Assembly: GCA_028752905.1 (NCBI GenBank)
Contig: JAQNBH010000011.1
Span: 23,640,341-23,704,340 of the forward strand
Reading direction: 5' to 3'
DNA: 64,000 bases
Origin: Cladorhizidae sp. MBARI D1340-BT2
Taxonomy: Eukaryota; Porifera; Demospongiae; Poecilosclerida; Cladorhizidae
The notes under the pieces are model-generated. The model was not told the origin of the DNA and searched no databases. It worked only from the letters and a program-made list of their open reading frames with translations. The position numbers and the translations under genes were made by a program. Every line of letters begins with the position of its first letter. Position 1 is the stretch's first letter. Shown piece by piece: positions 1-14,505 of the stretch.

Positions 1-3000
1 CCTAGGTATATCCATACAGTTGATGCAACCAAGGTATACCCAGGCAGTTGATCCAACCTGGGTATACCCAGTCAGTTGATGCAACCTAGGTATACCCAGG
101 CAGCAGATGTAACATAGGCAGTAGATGCAACCTATGTATAGCCAGGCAGCTGATGTAACCTAACAATACACAGGCAATGGATGCAACCTAGGTTAGCCAG
201 GCAGCTGATGCATACTAGGTATACTCAGGCAATTGAGGCAACCTAGGTATACACTGGCAGCTGATACAACCTAGGTATATTCAGACAGTTGATGCAACCC
301 CAAGCAGTTGATGCAATCTAGGTATATCTAGGCAGTTGATGCATACTAGGTATACTCAGGCAATTGATGCAACCTAGGTATACCCTGGCAGCTGATGCAA
401 CCTAAGTATACCAAGGCAGCTGATACAATCAAGGTATACCCAGGCAATTGTTGGAACCTAGGTATACCAAGTCAGCAGATACAACCTAGGTATACCCAGG
501 CAGTTGTTGCAACCTAGGTATACCCAGGCAGCTGATACAACCTAGGTATACCCAGGCAGTTGATGCAACCTAGGTTTACCCAGGCAGCTGATACAACCTA
601 GGTATATCAATGCAGCTGATGCAACCTAGGTATACCCAGGCAGTTGATGTAACCTAGAAATACTCAGGCAGTTGATGCAACCTGGGCAGTTGATGCAACC
701 TAGGTATACCCAGGCAGTTGTTGCAATCTAGGTATAATCAGACAGTTGATGCAACCTAGGTATAGCCAGGCAGTAGATGCAACCTAGGTTTACCCGGGGA
801 GTTGATGCAACCTAGGTATAGCCAGGCTGTTGATGCAAACTAAATATAGCCAGGCAGTGATACAACCAAGGCTATACACAGGCAGTGGATGCAATCTAGG
901 TATAGCCAGGCAGTTAATGCAATCTAGGTATACTCAGGCAGTTGATGCAATCTAGGTATAACCAGGCAGTTGATGCATCCTAGGTATACCCAGGGAGTTG
1001 ATGCAACTAGGTATACCTATGCAGCTGATGTAATTTAGGTATACCCAAGCAGTTGATGCAACCTAGGTATAGCCAGGCATTTGATGCAACCCAGGCAGTT
1101 GATGCAACCTAGGTATACCCATGCAGTTGATGCAAACTAGGTATAGCCAGTCAGTTGATGCAACCTAGGTATACCCAGGCAGTTGATGCAAACTATGTAT
1201 AGCCAGGCACTTGATACAACCTAAGTATAGCCAGGCAGTTATGCAACCTTGGTACACCCTGGCAGTTGATGCAACCTAGGTATACCGAGGCAGTTGAATC
1301 AACCTAGGTAAACACAGGCAGTTGAAGCAACCTAGGTATACCCAGGCAGTTGATGCAACCTACGTATACCCAGGCAGCTGATGCAACCTAGGTATACCCA
1401 TGCAGTTGATGCAACCTAGGTATACCCAGGCAGCATGATACAATCTAGGTATACACAGGCAGTTGATGCAACCTAGGTGTACCCAGGTAGCTGATTCATC
1501 AACTAGATATACCCAGGCAGTTGATGCAACCTATGTATGACCAGGCAGCTGATACAATCTAGGTATACCCAGGCAGTTGATGCAACCTAGGTATACACAG
1601 GCAGCTGATACAATCTAGGCAATTGATGCAATCTAGGTATACCCAGGCAGCTGATACAACCTAGGTATACCCAGGCAGATGATACAACCCAGGCAATTGA
1701 TGCAACCTAGGTATACCCAGGCAGTTGATTCAAACTAGGTATACCCAGGCAGCTGATGCAACGTAGGTATACCCACAGGCAGTTGATGCAACCTAGATAT
1801 ACTCAGGCAGTTAGTGCAACCTAGGTATACCCAGACAGTTGATGCAACCAAGGTATACCTAGGCAGTTGATGCAACCTGGATATACCCAGTCAGTTGATG
1901 CAACCTAGGTATACCCAGGCAGCTGATGTAACATAGGTATACCCAGGCTGTAGATGCGACCTAGGTATAGCCAGGCAGCTGATGTAACCTAACAATATAC
2001 AGGCAATGGATGCAACCTAGGTATAGCCAGGCATCTGATGTATACTAGGTATACTCAGGCAATTGTTGCAACCTAGGTATACCCTGGCAGCTGATGCAAC
2101 CTAAGTATACTCAGGAAGCTGATACAACCTAGGTATATTAAGACAGTTGATGCAACCTAGGTATACCCAAGCAGTTGATGCAATCTAGGTATATCTAGGC
2201 AGTTGATGCAACCTAGGTATACCAAGGCAGGTGATACAATCAAGGTATACCCAGGCAATTGTTGGAACCTAGGTATACCAAGTCGCCAGATACAACCTAG
2301 GTATACCCAGGCAGCTGATACAACCTAGCAGTTGATGCTACCTAGGTATACCCAGGCAGTTGATACAACCTAGGTATATCCAGGCAGCTGATGCAACCTA
2401 GGTATAACCAGGTAGTTGATGTAACCTAGAAATACTCAGGCAGTTGATGCAACCTAGGCAGTTGATGCAACCTAGGTATACCTAGGCAATTGATGCAACC
2501 TATGTATATCCAGACAGCTGATACAATCCAGGCAATCGATGCAATCTAGGTATATCCAGGCAGCTGATACAACCTAGGTATACCCAGGCATATGATACAA
2601 CCTACATATACCCAGGCAGTTGATGCAACCTAGGTATACACAGGCAGCTGATACAATCTAGGCAATTGATGCAATCTAGGTATACCCAGGCAGCTGATAC
2701 AACCTAGGTATACCCAGGCATATGATACAACCCAGGCAATTGATGCAACCTAGGTATACCCAGGCAATTGATTCAACCTAGGTAAACCCAGGCAGCTGAT
2801 GCAAACTAGGTATATCCATAGGCAGTTGATGCAACCTAGATATACTCAGGCAGTTGGTGCAATCTAGGTATATTCAGACAGTTGATGCAACCAAGGTATA
2901 CCCAGGCAGTTGATCCAACCTGGGTATACCCAGTCATTTGATGCAACCTAGGTATACCCAGGCAGCAGATGTAACATAGGCAGTAGATGCAACCTAGGTA

Positions 3001-6000
3001 TAGCCAGGCAGCTGATGTAACCTAACAATACACAGGCAATGGATGCAACCTAGGTTAGCCAGGCAGCTGATGCATACTAGGTATACTCAGGCAATTGAGG
3101 CAACCTAGGTATACACTGGCAGCTGATACAACCTAGGTATATTCAGACAGTTGATGCAACCCCAAGCAGTTGATGAAATCTAGGTATATCTAGGCAGTTG
3201 ATGCATACTAGGTATACTCAGGCAATTGATGCAACCTAGGTATACCCTGGCAGCTGATGCAACCTAAGTATACCCAGGCAGCTGATACAATCAAGGTATA
3301 CCCAGGCAATTGTTGGAACCTAGGTATACCAAGTCAGCAGATACAACCTAGGTATACCCAGGCAGTTGTTGCAACCTAGGTATACCCAGGCAGCTGATAC
3401 AACCTAGGTATACCCAGGCAGTTGATGCAACCTAGGTTTATCCAGGCAGCTGATACAACCTAGGTATATCAATGCAGCTGATGCAACCTAGGTATACCCA
3501 GGCAGTTGATGTAACCTAGAAATACTCAGGCAGTTGATGCAACCTGGGCAGTTGATGCAACCTAGGTATACCCAGGCAGTTGTTGCAATCTAGGTATAAT
3601 CAGACAGTTGATGCAACCTAGGTATAGCCAGGCAGTAGATGCAACCTAGGTTTACCCGGGGAGTTGATGCAACCTAGGTATAGCCAGGCTGTTGATGCAA
3701 ACTAAATATAGCCAGGCAGTGATACAACCAAGGCTATACACAGGCAGTGGATGCAATCTAGGTATAGCCAGGCAGTTAATGCAATCTAGGTATACTCAGG
3801 CAGTTGATGCAATCTAGGTATAACCAGGCAGTTGATGCATCCTAGGTATACCCAGGCAGTTGATACAACTAGGTATACCTATGCAGCTGATGTAATTTAG
3901 GTATACCCAAGCAGTTGATGCAACATAGGTATAGCCAGGCATTTGATGCAACCCAGGCAGTTGATGCAACCTAGGTATACCCATGCAGTTGATGCAAACT
4001 AGGTATAGCCAGGCAGTTGATGCAACCTAGGTATACCCAGGCAGTTGATGCAAACTATGTATAGCCAGGCACTTGATGCAACCTAAGTATAGCCAGGCAG
4101 TTATGCAATCTTGGTACACCCTGGCAGTTGATGCAACCTAGGTATACCGAGGCAGTTGAATCAACCTAGGTAAACACAGGCAGTTGAAGCAACCTAGGTA
4201 TACCCAGGCAGTTGATGCAACCTACGTATACCCAGGCAACTGATGCAACCTAGGTATACCCATGCAGTTGATGCAACCTAGGTATACCCAGGCAGCTGAT
4301 ACAATCTAGGTATACACAGGCAGTTGATGCAACCTAGGTATACCCAGGTAGCTGATTCATCAACTAGATATACCCAGGCAGTTGATGCAACCTATGTATG
4401 CCCAGGCAGCTGATACAATCTAGGTATACCCAGGCAGTTGATGCAACCTAGGCATACACAGGCAGCTGATACAATCTAGGCAATTGATGCAATCTAGGTA
4501 TACCCAGGCAGCTGATACAACCTAGGTATACCCAGGCAGATGATACAACCCAGGCAATTGATGCAACCTAGGTATACCCAGGCAGTTGATTCAAACTAGG
4601 TATACCCAGGCAGCTGATGCAACGTAGGTATACCCACAGGCAGTTGATGCAACCTAGATATACTCAGGCAGTTAGTGCAACCTAGGTATACCCAGACAGT
4701 TGATGCAACCAAGGTATACCTAGGCAGTTGATGCAACCTGGATATACCCAGTCAGTTGATGCAACCTAGGTATACCCAGGCAGCTGATGTAACATAGGTA
4801 TACCCAGGCTGTAGATGCGACCTAGGTATAGCCAGGCAGCTGATGTAACCTAACAATATACAGGCAATGGATGCAACCTAGGTATAGCCAGGCATCTGAT
4901 GTATACTAGGTATACTCAGGCAATTGTTGCAACCTAGGTATACCCTGGCAGCTGATGCAACCTAAGTATACTCAGGAAGCTGATACAACCTAGGTATATT
5001 AAGACAGTTGATGCAACCTAGGTATACCCAAGCAGTTGATGCAATCTAGGTATATCTAGGCAGTTGATGCAACCTAGGTATACCAAGGCAGGTGATACAA
5101 TCAAGGTATACCCAGGCAATTGTTGGAACCTAGGTATACCAAGTCGCCAGATACAACCTAGGTATACCCAGGCAGCTGATACAACCTAGCAGTTGATGCT
5201 ACCTAGGTATACCCAGGCAGTTGATACAACCTAGGTATATCCAGGCAGCTGATGCAACCTAGGTATAACCAGGTAGTTGATGTAACCTAGAAATACTCAG
5301 GCAGTTGATGCAACCTAGGCAGTTGATGCAACCTAGGTATACCTAGGCAATTGATGCAACCTATGTATATCCAGACAGCTGATACAATCCAGGCAATCGA
5401 TGCAATCTAGGTATATCCAGGCAGCTGATACAACCTAGGTATACCCAGGCATATGATACAACCTACATATACCCAGGCAGTTGATGCAACCTAGGTATAC
5501 ACAGGCAGCTGATACAATCTAGGCAATTGATGCAATCTAGGTATACCCAGGCAGCTGATACAACCTAGGTATACCCAGGCATATGATACAACCCAGGCAA
5601 TTGATGCAACCTAGGTATACCCAGGCAATTGATTCAACCTAGGTAAACCCAGGCAGCTGATGCAAACTAGGTATATCCATAGGCAGTTGATGCAACCTAG
5701 ATATACTCAGGCAGTTGGTGCAATCTAGGTATATCCAGACAGTTGATGCAACCAAGGTATACCCAGGCAGTTGATCCAACCTGGGTATACCCAGTCATTT
5801 GATGCAACCTAGGTATACCCAGGCAGCAGATGTAACATAGGCAGTAGATGCAACCTAGGTATAGCCAGGCAGCTGATGTAACCTAACAATACACAGGCAA
5901 TGGATGCAACCTAGGTTAGCCAGGCAGCTGATGCATACTAGGTATACTCAGGCAATTGAGGCAACCTAGGTATACACTGGCAGCTGATACAACCTAGGTA

Positions 6001-8340
6001 TATTCAGACAGTTGATGCAACCCCAAGCAGTTGATGAAATCTAGGTATATCTAGGCAGTTGATGCATACTAGGTATACTCAGGCAATTGATGCAACCTAG
6101 GTATACCCTGGCAGCTGATGCAACCTAAGTATACCCAGGCAGCTGATACAATCAAGGTATACCCAGGCAATTGTTGGAACCTAGGTATACCAAGTCAGCA
6201 GATACAACCTAGGTATACCCAGGCAGTTGTTGCAACCTAGGTATACCCAGGCAGCTGATACAACCTAGGTATACCCAGGCAGTTGATGCAACCTAGGTTT
6301 ATCCAGGCAGCTGATACAACCTAGGTATATCAATGCAGCTGATGCAACCTAGGTATACCCAGGCAGTTGATGTAACCTAGAAATACTCAGGCAGTTGATG
6401 CAACCTGGGCAGTTGATGCAACCTAGGTATACCCAGGCAGTTGTTGCAATCTAGGTATAATCAGACAGTTGATGCAACCTAGGTATAGCCAGGCAGTAGA
6501 TGCAACCTAGGTTTACCCGGGGAGTTGATGCAACCTAGGTATAGCCAGGCTGTTGATGCAAACTAAATATAGCCAGGCAGTGATACAACCAAGGCTATAC
6601 ACAGGCAGTGGATGCAATCTAGGTATAGCCAGGCAGTTAATGCAATCTAGGTATACTCAGGCAGTTGATGCAATCTAGGTATAACCAGGCAGTTGATGCA
6701 TCCTAGGTATACCCAGGCAGTTGATACAACTAGGTATACCTATGCAGCTGATGTAATTTAGGTATACCCAAGCAGTTGATGCAACATAGGTATAGCCAGG
6801 CATTTGATGCAACCCAGGCAGTTGATGCAACCTAGGTATACCCATGCAGTTGATGCAAACTAGGTATAGCCAGGCAGTTGATGCAACCTAGGTATACCCA
6901 GGCAGTTGATGCAAACTATGTATAGCCAGGCACTTGATGCAACCTAAGTATAGCCAGGCAGTTATGCAATCTTGGTACACCCTGGCAGTTGATGCAACCT
7001 AGGTATACCGAGGCAGTTGAATCAACCTAGGTAAACACAGGCAGTTGAAGCAACCTAGGTATACCCAGGCAGTTGATGCAACCTACGTATACCCAGGCAG
7101 CTGATGCAACCTAGGTATACCCATGCAGTTGATGCAACCTAGGTATACCCAGGCAGCTGATACAATCTAGGTATACACAGGCAGTTGATGCAACCTAGGT
7201 ATACCCAGGTAGCTGATTCATCAACTAGATATACCCAGGCAGTTGATGCAACCTATGTATGCCCAGGCAGCTGATACAATCTAGGTATACCCAGGCAGTT
7301 GATGCAACCTAGGCATACACAGGCAGCTGATACAATCTAGGCAATTGATGCAATCTAGGTATACCCAGGCAGCTGATACAACCTAGGTATACCCAGGCAG
7401 ATGATACAACCCAGGCAATTGATGCAACCTAGGTATACCCAGGCAGTTGATTCAAACTAGGTATACCCAGGCAGCTGATGCAACGTAGGTATACCCACAG
7501 GCAGTTGATGCAACCTAGATATACTCAGGCAGTTGGTGCAAACTAGGTATACCCAGACAGTTGATGCAACCAAGGTATACCCAGGCAGTTCATGCAACCT
7601 GGATATACCCAGTCAGTTGATGCAACCTAGGTATACCCAGGCAGCTGATGTAACATAGGTATACCCAGGCAGTAGATGCGACCTAGGTATAGCCAGGCAG
7701 CTGATGTAACCTAACAATACACAGGCAATGGATGCAACCTAGGTATAGCCAGGCATCTGATGTATACTAGGTATACTCAGGCAATTGTTGCAACCTAGGT
7801 ATACCCTGGCAGCTGATGCAACCTAAGTATACCCAGGAAGCTGATACAACCTAGGTATATTAAGACAGTTGATGCAACCTAGGTATACCCAAGCAGTTGA
7901 TGCAATCTAGGTATATCTAGGCAGTTGATGCAACCTAGGTATACCAAGGCAGCTGATACAATCAAGGTATACCCAGGCAATTGTTGGAACCTAGGTATAC
8001 CAAGTCGCCAGATACAACCTAGGTATACCCAGGCAGCTGATACAACCTAGCAGTTGATGCTACCTAGGTATACCCAGGCAGTTGATACAACCTAGGTATA
8101 TCCAGGCAGCGGATGCAACCTAGGTATACCCAGGTAGTTGATGTAACCTAGAAATACTCAGGCAGTTGATGCAACCTAGGCAGTTGATGCAACCTAGGTA
8201 TACCTAGGCAATTGATGCAACCTATGTATATCCAGACAGCTAATACAATCCAGGCAATCGATGCAATCTAGGTATATCCAGGCAGCTGATACAACCTAGG
8301 TATACCCAGGCATATGATACAATCTACGTATACCCAGGCA
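1..8340. repeat. Higher-order units of about 2,861 bp in the 28-bp satellite
   Basis: Irregular markers recur at a fixed spacing. The string TAACAATACACAGGCAATGG begins at 161, 3023 and 5884, that is 2,862 and 2,861 bp apart, and the neighbouring irregular variants recur in the same order. The units run about 1-2861, 2862-5722 and 5723-8340. The last diverges gradually from about 7530 and can no longer be aligned after about 8340. Units two and three share variants absent from unit one, for example GATGAAATC instead of GATGCAATC near 3173 and 6034. Confidence 0.9.
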
Positions 8341-9959
8341 ATTGATGCAACCTTGGTATACTCAGGCAGTTGATTCAACCTAGGTATACCCAAGCAGCTG
8401 ATGCAACCCAGGCAGTTGATGCAACCTAGATATACTCAGGCAGTTGGTGCAACCTAGGTATACCCAGACAGTTGATGCAACCAAGGTATACACAGGCAGT
8501 TGATCCAACCTGGGTATACCCAGGCAGTTGTTGCAACCTAGGTATACCCACGCAGTTGATGCAACCTAGGTATAGCCAGGCAGTTGATACAAACTAGGTA
8601 TACCAGGCAGTTGATGCAACCTAGATATACTCAGGCAGTTGATGCAACCTAGGTATAGCCAGTCAATTGATGCAAACTAGGTATACCCAGGCGTTTGATG
8701 CAAGCAAGGTATACACAGGCAATTGATGCAACCTAGGTATACCCACGTAGATGATGCAATTAGGCATACCGAAGCACTGAATTCAACCTAGGTATTCCCA
8801 GACAGCTGATGCAACATAGGTATACCCAGGCAGTTGATGCAACCTAGGTATACCCAGACAGCTGATGTAACCTAGATATACCCAGACAGCTGATGCAACA
8901 TAGGTATACCCAGGCAGTTCATGCAACCTAGGTATACCCAGAGAGCTGATGTAACCTAAGAATACACAGGCCATGGATGCAACCGAGGTATAGCCAGGCA
9001 TCTGATGCATACTAGGTATACTCAGGCAATTGATGTAACCTAGGTATACCCAGGCAGCTGATGCAAACTAAATATACCCAGGAAGCTGATACAACCTAGG
9101 TATACTCAGACAGTTGATGCAACCTAGGTATACCCAGGCAGCTGATACAATCAAGGTATACCCAGGAAATTAATGGAACCTAGGTAAACCCAGGCAGCTG
9201 ATACAACCTAGGTATACCCAGGCAGATAATGCAAACTAGGTATACCAAGGCAGCTGATACAATCTAGGTATACCCAGGCAATTGATGCAATCTAGGTATA
9301 CCCAGGCGGCTGATGCAACCTAGATATAGTCAGGCAGTTGATGTAACCTATGTATACCCAGACAGTTGATGCAACCAAGGTATACCCAGGCTGTTGATGC
9401 AACCTAGGTATACCCAGGCAGGTGATGCAACCTAGGTATACCCAGACAGCTGATGCATACTAGGTATACTCAGGCAATTGATGCAACCTAGGTATACCCT
9501 GGCAGCTGACGCAACCTAAGTATACCCAGGAAGCTGATACAACCTAGGTATATTCAGACAGTTGATGCAACCTAGTACCCAAGTAGTTGATGCAATCTAG
9601 GTATATCTAGGCAGTTGATGCAACATAGGTTTACCCAGGCAGTTGATGCAACCTAGGTATACCCACCCAGGCAGCTGATGTAACCTAAGAATACACAGGC
9701 AATGGATGCAACCGAGGTATAGCCAGGCATCTGATACATACTAGGTATACTCAAGCAATTGATGCAACCTAATTATACCCAGGCAGCTGATGCAACCTAG
9801 GTATACCTAGGAAGCTCATACAACCTAGGTATACTCAGACAGCTGATGCAACCTAGGTATACCCAGGCAGCTGATACAATCAAGGTATACCCAGGCAATT
9901 GATGGAACCTAGGTATATCCAGGCAGCTGATACAACCTAGGTATACCCAGGCAGTTAAT

Positions 9960-12000
9960 GCAACCTAGGTATACCAAGGTATCTGATACAATCTAGGTAT
10001 ACCCATGCAGTTGAATCAACCTAGATATACACAGGCAGTTGATGCAACCTAGGTATACCCAGGTAGCTGATTCAACCTAGGTATACCCAGGCAGTTGATG
10101 CAACCTATGTATGCCCAGGCAGCTGATACAATCTAGGTATACCCAGACAGTTGATGCAAACTAGGTTTATACAGGCAGCTGATACAATCTCGGTATACCC
10201 AGGAAATTGATGCAATCTAGGTTTACCCAGGCAGCTGATACAACCTAGGTATACCCAGGCAGATGATACAACCCAGGCAATCCTAGGTATACCCATGCAT
10301 TTGATGCAACCTAGGTATACCCAGGCAGCTGATACAATCTAGGTATACCCAGGCAGTTGAAGCAACCTAGGTATATCCAGGTAGCTGATTCAACCTAAGT
10401 ATACCCAGGCAGTTGATGCAACCTATGTATGCCCAGGCAGCTGATAGAATCTAGGTATACCCAGGCAGTTCATGCAACCTAGGTATACACAGGCAGCTGA
10501 TACAATCTAGGTATATCCAGGCAATTGATGCAATCTAGGTATACCCAGGCAGCTGATACAACCTAGGTATACCCAGGCAGATGATACAACCTAGGTATAC
10601 CCAGGCAATTGATGCAACCTAGGTATACCCGGGCAGTTGATTCAACCTAGGTATACTAAGGCAGCTTATGCAACCTAGGTATACCCAGGCAGTTGATGCA
10701 ACCTAGATATACTCAGGCAGTTGGTGCAACCTAGGTATACCCAGACAGTTGATGCAACCAAGGTATATGCAGGTAGATGATGCAATTAGGTATACCCAAG
10801 CAGTGGCTGCAACCTAGGTATACCCAGACAGCTGATGCAACATAGGTATAACCCAGGCAGTTGATGCAACCTAGGTATACCCAGGCAGCTGATGTAACCT
10901 AAGTATACACAGGCAATGGATGCAATCTAGGTATAGCCAGGCAATTAATAGAACGTAGGTATACCCAGGCAGTTGATGCAACCTACGTATACCCAGGCAG
11001 CTGATGCAACCTAGGTATACCCATGCAGTTGATGCAACCTAGGTATACCCAGGCAGCTGATACAATCTAGGTATACCCAGGCAGTTGATGCAACCTAGGT
11101 ATACCCAGGTAGCTGATTCAACCTAGGTATACCCAGGCAGTTGATGCAACCTATGTATGCCCAGGCAGCTGATACAATCTAGGTATACCCAGACAGTTGA
11201 TGCAAACTAGGTATACACAGGCAGCTGATACAATCTCGGTATACCCAGGAAATTGATGCAATCTAGGTATACCCAGGCAGCTGATACAACCTAGGTATAC
11301 CCAGGCAGATGATACAACCCAGGCAATCCTAGGTATACCCATGCATTTGTTGCAACCTAGGTATACCCAGGCAGCTGATACAATCTAGGTATACCCAGGC
11401 AGTTGAAGCAACCTAGGTATACGCAGGTAGCTGATTCAACCTAGGTATACCCAGGCAGTTGATGCAACCTATGTATGCCCAGGCAGCTGATAGAATCTAG
11501 GTATACCCAGGCAGTTCATGCAACCTAGGTATACACAGGCAGCTGATACAATCTAGGTATATCCAGGCAATTGATGCAATCTAGGTATACCCAGGCAGCT
11601 GATACAACCTAGGTATACCCAGGCAGATGATACAACCTAGGTATACCCAGGCAATTGATGCAACCTAGGTATACCCGGGCAGTTGATTCAACCTAGGTAT
11701 ACCAAGGCAGCTTATGCAACCTAGGTATACCCAGGCAGTTGATGCAACCTAGATATACTCAGGCAGTTGGTGCAACCTAGGTATACCCAGACAGTTGATG
11801 CAACCAAGGTATATGCAGGTAGATGATGCAATTAGGTATACCCAAGCAGTGGCTGCAACCTAGGTATACCCAGACAGCTGATGCAACATAGGTATAACCC
11901 AGGCAGTTGATGCAACCTAGGTATACCCAGGCAGCTGATGTAACCTAAGTATACACAGGCAATGGATGCAATCTAGGTATAGCCAGGCAATTAATAGAAC
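9960..12000. repeat. Second higher-order unit of 1,046 bp in the 28-bp satellite
   Basis: The marker AGGTAGCTGATTCAACCTAG occurs at 10061 and 11107, 1,046 bp apart. The variants around it (a TATGTATGCCCAGG unit, an AATCTCGG unit, a truncated unit reading CAATCCTAGG) recur in the same order. It is thus a two-copy higher-order repeat, distinct from the 2,861-bp one upstream. Confidence 0.85.
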
Positions 12001-13066
12001 CTAGGTATACACAGGCCGTTGATGCAACACAGACAGCTGATGCAACATAGGTATACCCAGTCAGTTGATGCAACCTAGGTATACCCAGGCATCTGATGTA
12101 ACCTAAGAATACACAGGCAATGGATACAACCGAGGTATAGCCAGGCATCTGATGCATACTAGGTATACCCAGGCAGCTGATGCAACCTAAGTATACCTAG
12201 GAATCTGATACAACCTAGGTATACTCAGACAGTTGATGCAACCTAGGTATACCTAGGCAGCTGATACAATCAAGGTATACCCAGGCAATTGATGGAATCT
12301 AGGTATACCCAGGCAGCTGATACAACCTAGGTATACCCAGGCAGTTAATGCAACCTAGGTATACAAAGGCAGCTGATACAATCTAGGTATACCCAGGCAG
12401 TTGAATCAACCTAGGTATACACAGGCAGTTGAAGCAACCTAGGTATACCCAGCAGTTGATGCAACCTACGTATACCCAGGCAGTTGAAGTAACCTATGTA
12501 TGCCCAGGCAGCTGATACAATCTAGGTATACCGAGGCAGTTAATGCAACCTAGGTATACACAGGCAGCTGATACAATCTAGGTATACCCAGGCAATTAAT
12601 GCAATCTAGGTATACCCAGGCAGCTGATACAATCTGGTATACCCAGGCAGATAATACTATCTAGGTATACCCAGGCAATCCCTGGCAGTTGATCAACCTA
12701 GGTATACCCTGGCAGCTGATGCAACCTAAGTATACCCAGAAAGCTGATACAACCTAGGTATATTCAGACAGTTGATGCAACCTAGGTATACCCAAGCAGT
12801 TGATGCAATCTAGGTATAGCTAGGCAGTTGATGCAACATAGGTATACCCAGGCAGTTGATGCAACCTAGGTATACCCACCCAGGCAGCTGATGTAACCTA
12901 AGAATACTCAGGCAATTGATGCAACCTAGGTATACCCAGGCAGCTGATGCAACCTAGGTATACCTAGGAAGCTGATACAACCTAGGTATACTCAGACAGC
13001 TGATGCAACCTAGGTATACCCAGGCAGCTGATACAATCAAGGTATACCCAGGCAATTGATGGAACC

Positions 13067-13900
13067 TAGATATATATAGAGCAAGTTATGATGGCATGCC
13101 ACTAGTGTCCTCTCTCGTTATATATATAGAGAGAGCAAGTTATGATGGCGTGCCACTAGTGTCCTCTCTCATTATATATAGAGAGAAAGTTATGATGGCG
13201 TGCCACTAGTGTCCTCTCTCATTATATATATAGAGAGAGCAAGTTATGATGGCGTGCCACTAGTGTCCTCTCTCATTATATATATATATATATATATATA
13301 TATTGAGTCAGTTATGATGGCGTGCCACTAGTGTCTTCTCTCATTATATATATGTATAGAGCAAGTTATGATGGCATGCCACTAGTGCCCTCTCTCATTA
13401 TATATATATATATTGAGCAAGTTATGATGGCGTGCCACTAGTGTCCTCTCTCATTATATATATATATAGAGCAAGTTATGACGGCGTGCCACTAGTGTCC
13501 TCTCTCATTATATATATATATATAGAGCTAGTTATGATGGCATGCCACTAGTGTTCTCTCTCATTATATATATAGAGAGAGCAAGTTATGATGGTGTGCC
13601 ACTAGTGTCTTCTCTCATTATATATATATATAGAGCAAGTTATGATGGCATGCCACTAGTGTCCACTCTCATTATATATATATAGAGCAAGTTATGATGG
13701 CATGCCACTAGTGTCCTCTCTCATTATATATATAGAGAGAGCAAGTTATGATGGCGTGCCACTAGTGTCTTCTCTCATTATATATATATATAGAGAGAGA
13801 GCAAGTTATGATGGCGTACCACTAGTGTCCTCTCTCATTATATATATATAGAGAGCAAGTTATTATGGCGTGCCACTAGTGTCTTCTCTCATTATATATA
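13067..13900. repeat. AT-rich hairpin-unit satellite, left part
   Basis: About 15 tandem units of 48-70 bp. The core reads GCAAGTTATGATGGCGTGCC followed by ACTAGTGTCC. It is flanked by complementary arms, TATATAGAGAGA on the left and TCTCTCATTATATATA on the right, so each unit can fold on itself. Unit length varies through the number of TA dinucleotides at the joints. The array directly abuts the 28-bp satellite at about 13066 and is cut at 13900 by a transposon. Confidence 0.95.
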
Positions 13901-13935
13901 TGTGACAGGATTTGGGAAAAGGGACCTTATCGCGC
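13901..13935 (+). repeat. Left terminal inverted repeat of the 5.2-kb element
   Basis: Thirty-five bases, identical to the reverse complement of 19059-19093, ending CTTATCGCGC. Just inside, a shorter motif (TGAGTTA) is found at both ends of this element and in the truncated relative ending at 21535. Confidence 0.95.
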
Positions 13936-14505
13936 AAAAATAAATATATGAGTTAGCTATACCATGTTGAAGCCCGATTTATAAGGTTCAAAATAAGCCT
14001 TGTATCAAGTCTAGAGCTGCTCTGACACCGAAGATATGAGCGCGAGCTTCAGGTTTAAGTACTGGCTAAAACCGTGACTATTTCAATAACTGGGCGTTGT
14101 AGTTGACGACGAAAGCTAAAATGTTTACTCCGTAAATTACCGTGTTACGAACGGGTGGGGCTACTTTTGCCGGGAAAGAAACGACTGTAAATAGCTATAG
14201 CTGTTGTCTGACAAAGTGAAACTATGGAACGCTGGCTAACTAAAACTATAGAACGCTGGCTAACTAACTAAGACTGTGGACTTCGAAGCAGACGCTGTCG
14301 AAAGTGGGGCGGTACTTTCGGGAAAGAAGTAATCGAAGACTGTGAATTTCCAGTCATTCGCTTAAAGATTCATCCAAAACAGTCTGGATTTGTACTGGGA
14401 GTAAGCGCTAGCCAGGTCTAGCACTAGGCATAAATAAGTAGAGTATGTACAGGCTAGCATTAATAATTATTAGCATACATTAAAAAAGGACAAATTTGCA
14501 ATGTA
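13936..14505. other. Non-coding left interior of the 5.2-kb element
   Basis: I see no gene here. It holds subterminal sequence of the element, including an AATGTTTAC...CCGTGTTACG stretch that is also present, inverted, at about 21300-21350. It also has two short direct repeats reading GAACGCTGGCTAACTAA (about 14228 and 14252). It lies downstream of the transposase gene's stop codon. Confidence 0.6.

Larger units (their letters stand above)
1..13066. repeat. 28-bp tandem satellite array
   Basis: The whole stretch is a tandem array of a 28-bp unit that opens CCTAGGTATACCCAGG and closes with a TTGATGCAA-like half. There are roughly 470 copies. Common variants are CAGCTGATACAA, CAGTTGATGCAA and shortened units lacking the CCTAGGTATA half. 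Each unit carries the palindromes CCTAGG and GTATAC. Open frames here run for up to about 75 codons only because the period gives an 84-bp coding cycle; they have no independent support. The array starts before the window and ends abruptly at the next satellite. Confidence 0.97.

Noticed and set aside
8783..12157. Frames of 63-75 codons in the 28-bp satellite
   Set aside because: They are simple translations of the tandem repeat (84-bp coding cycle) with no family features.
13067..13900. CRISPR-like regular repeats
   Set aside because: The repeats are contiguous with only TA length variation between them. There are no unique spacers and the context is eukaryotic.
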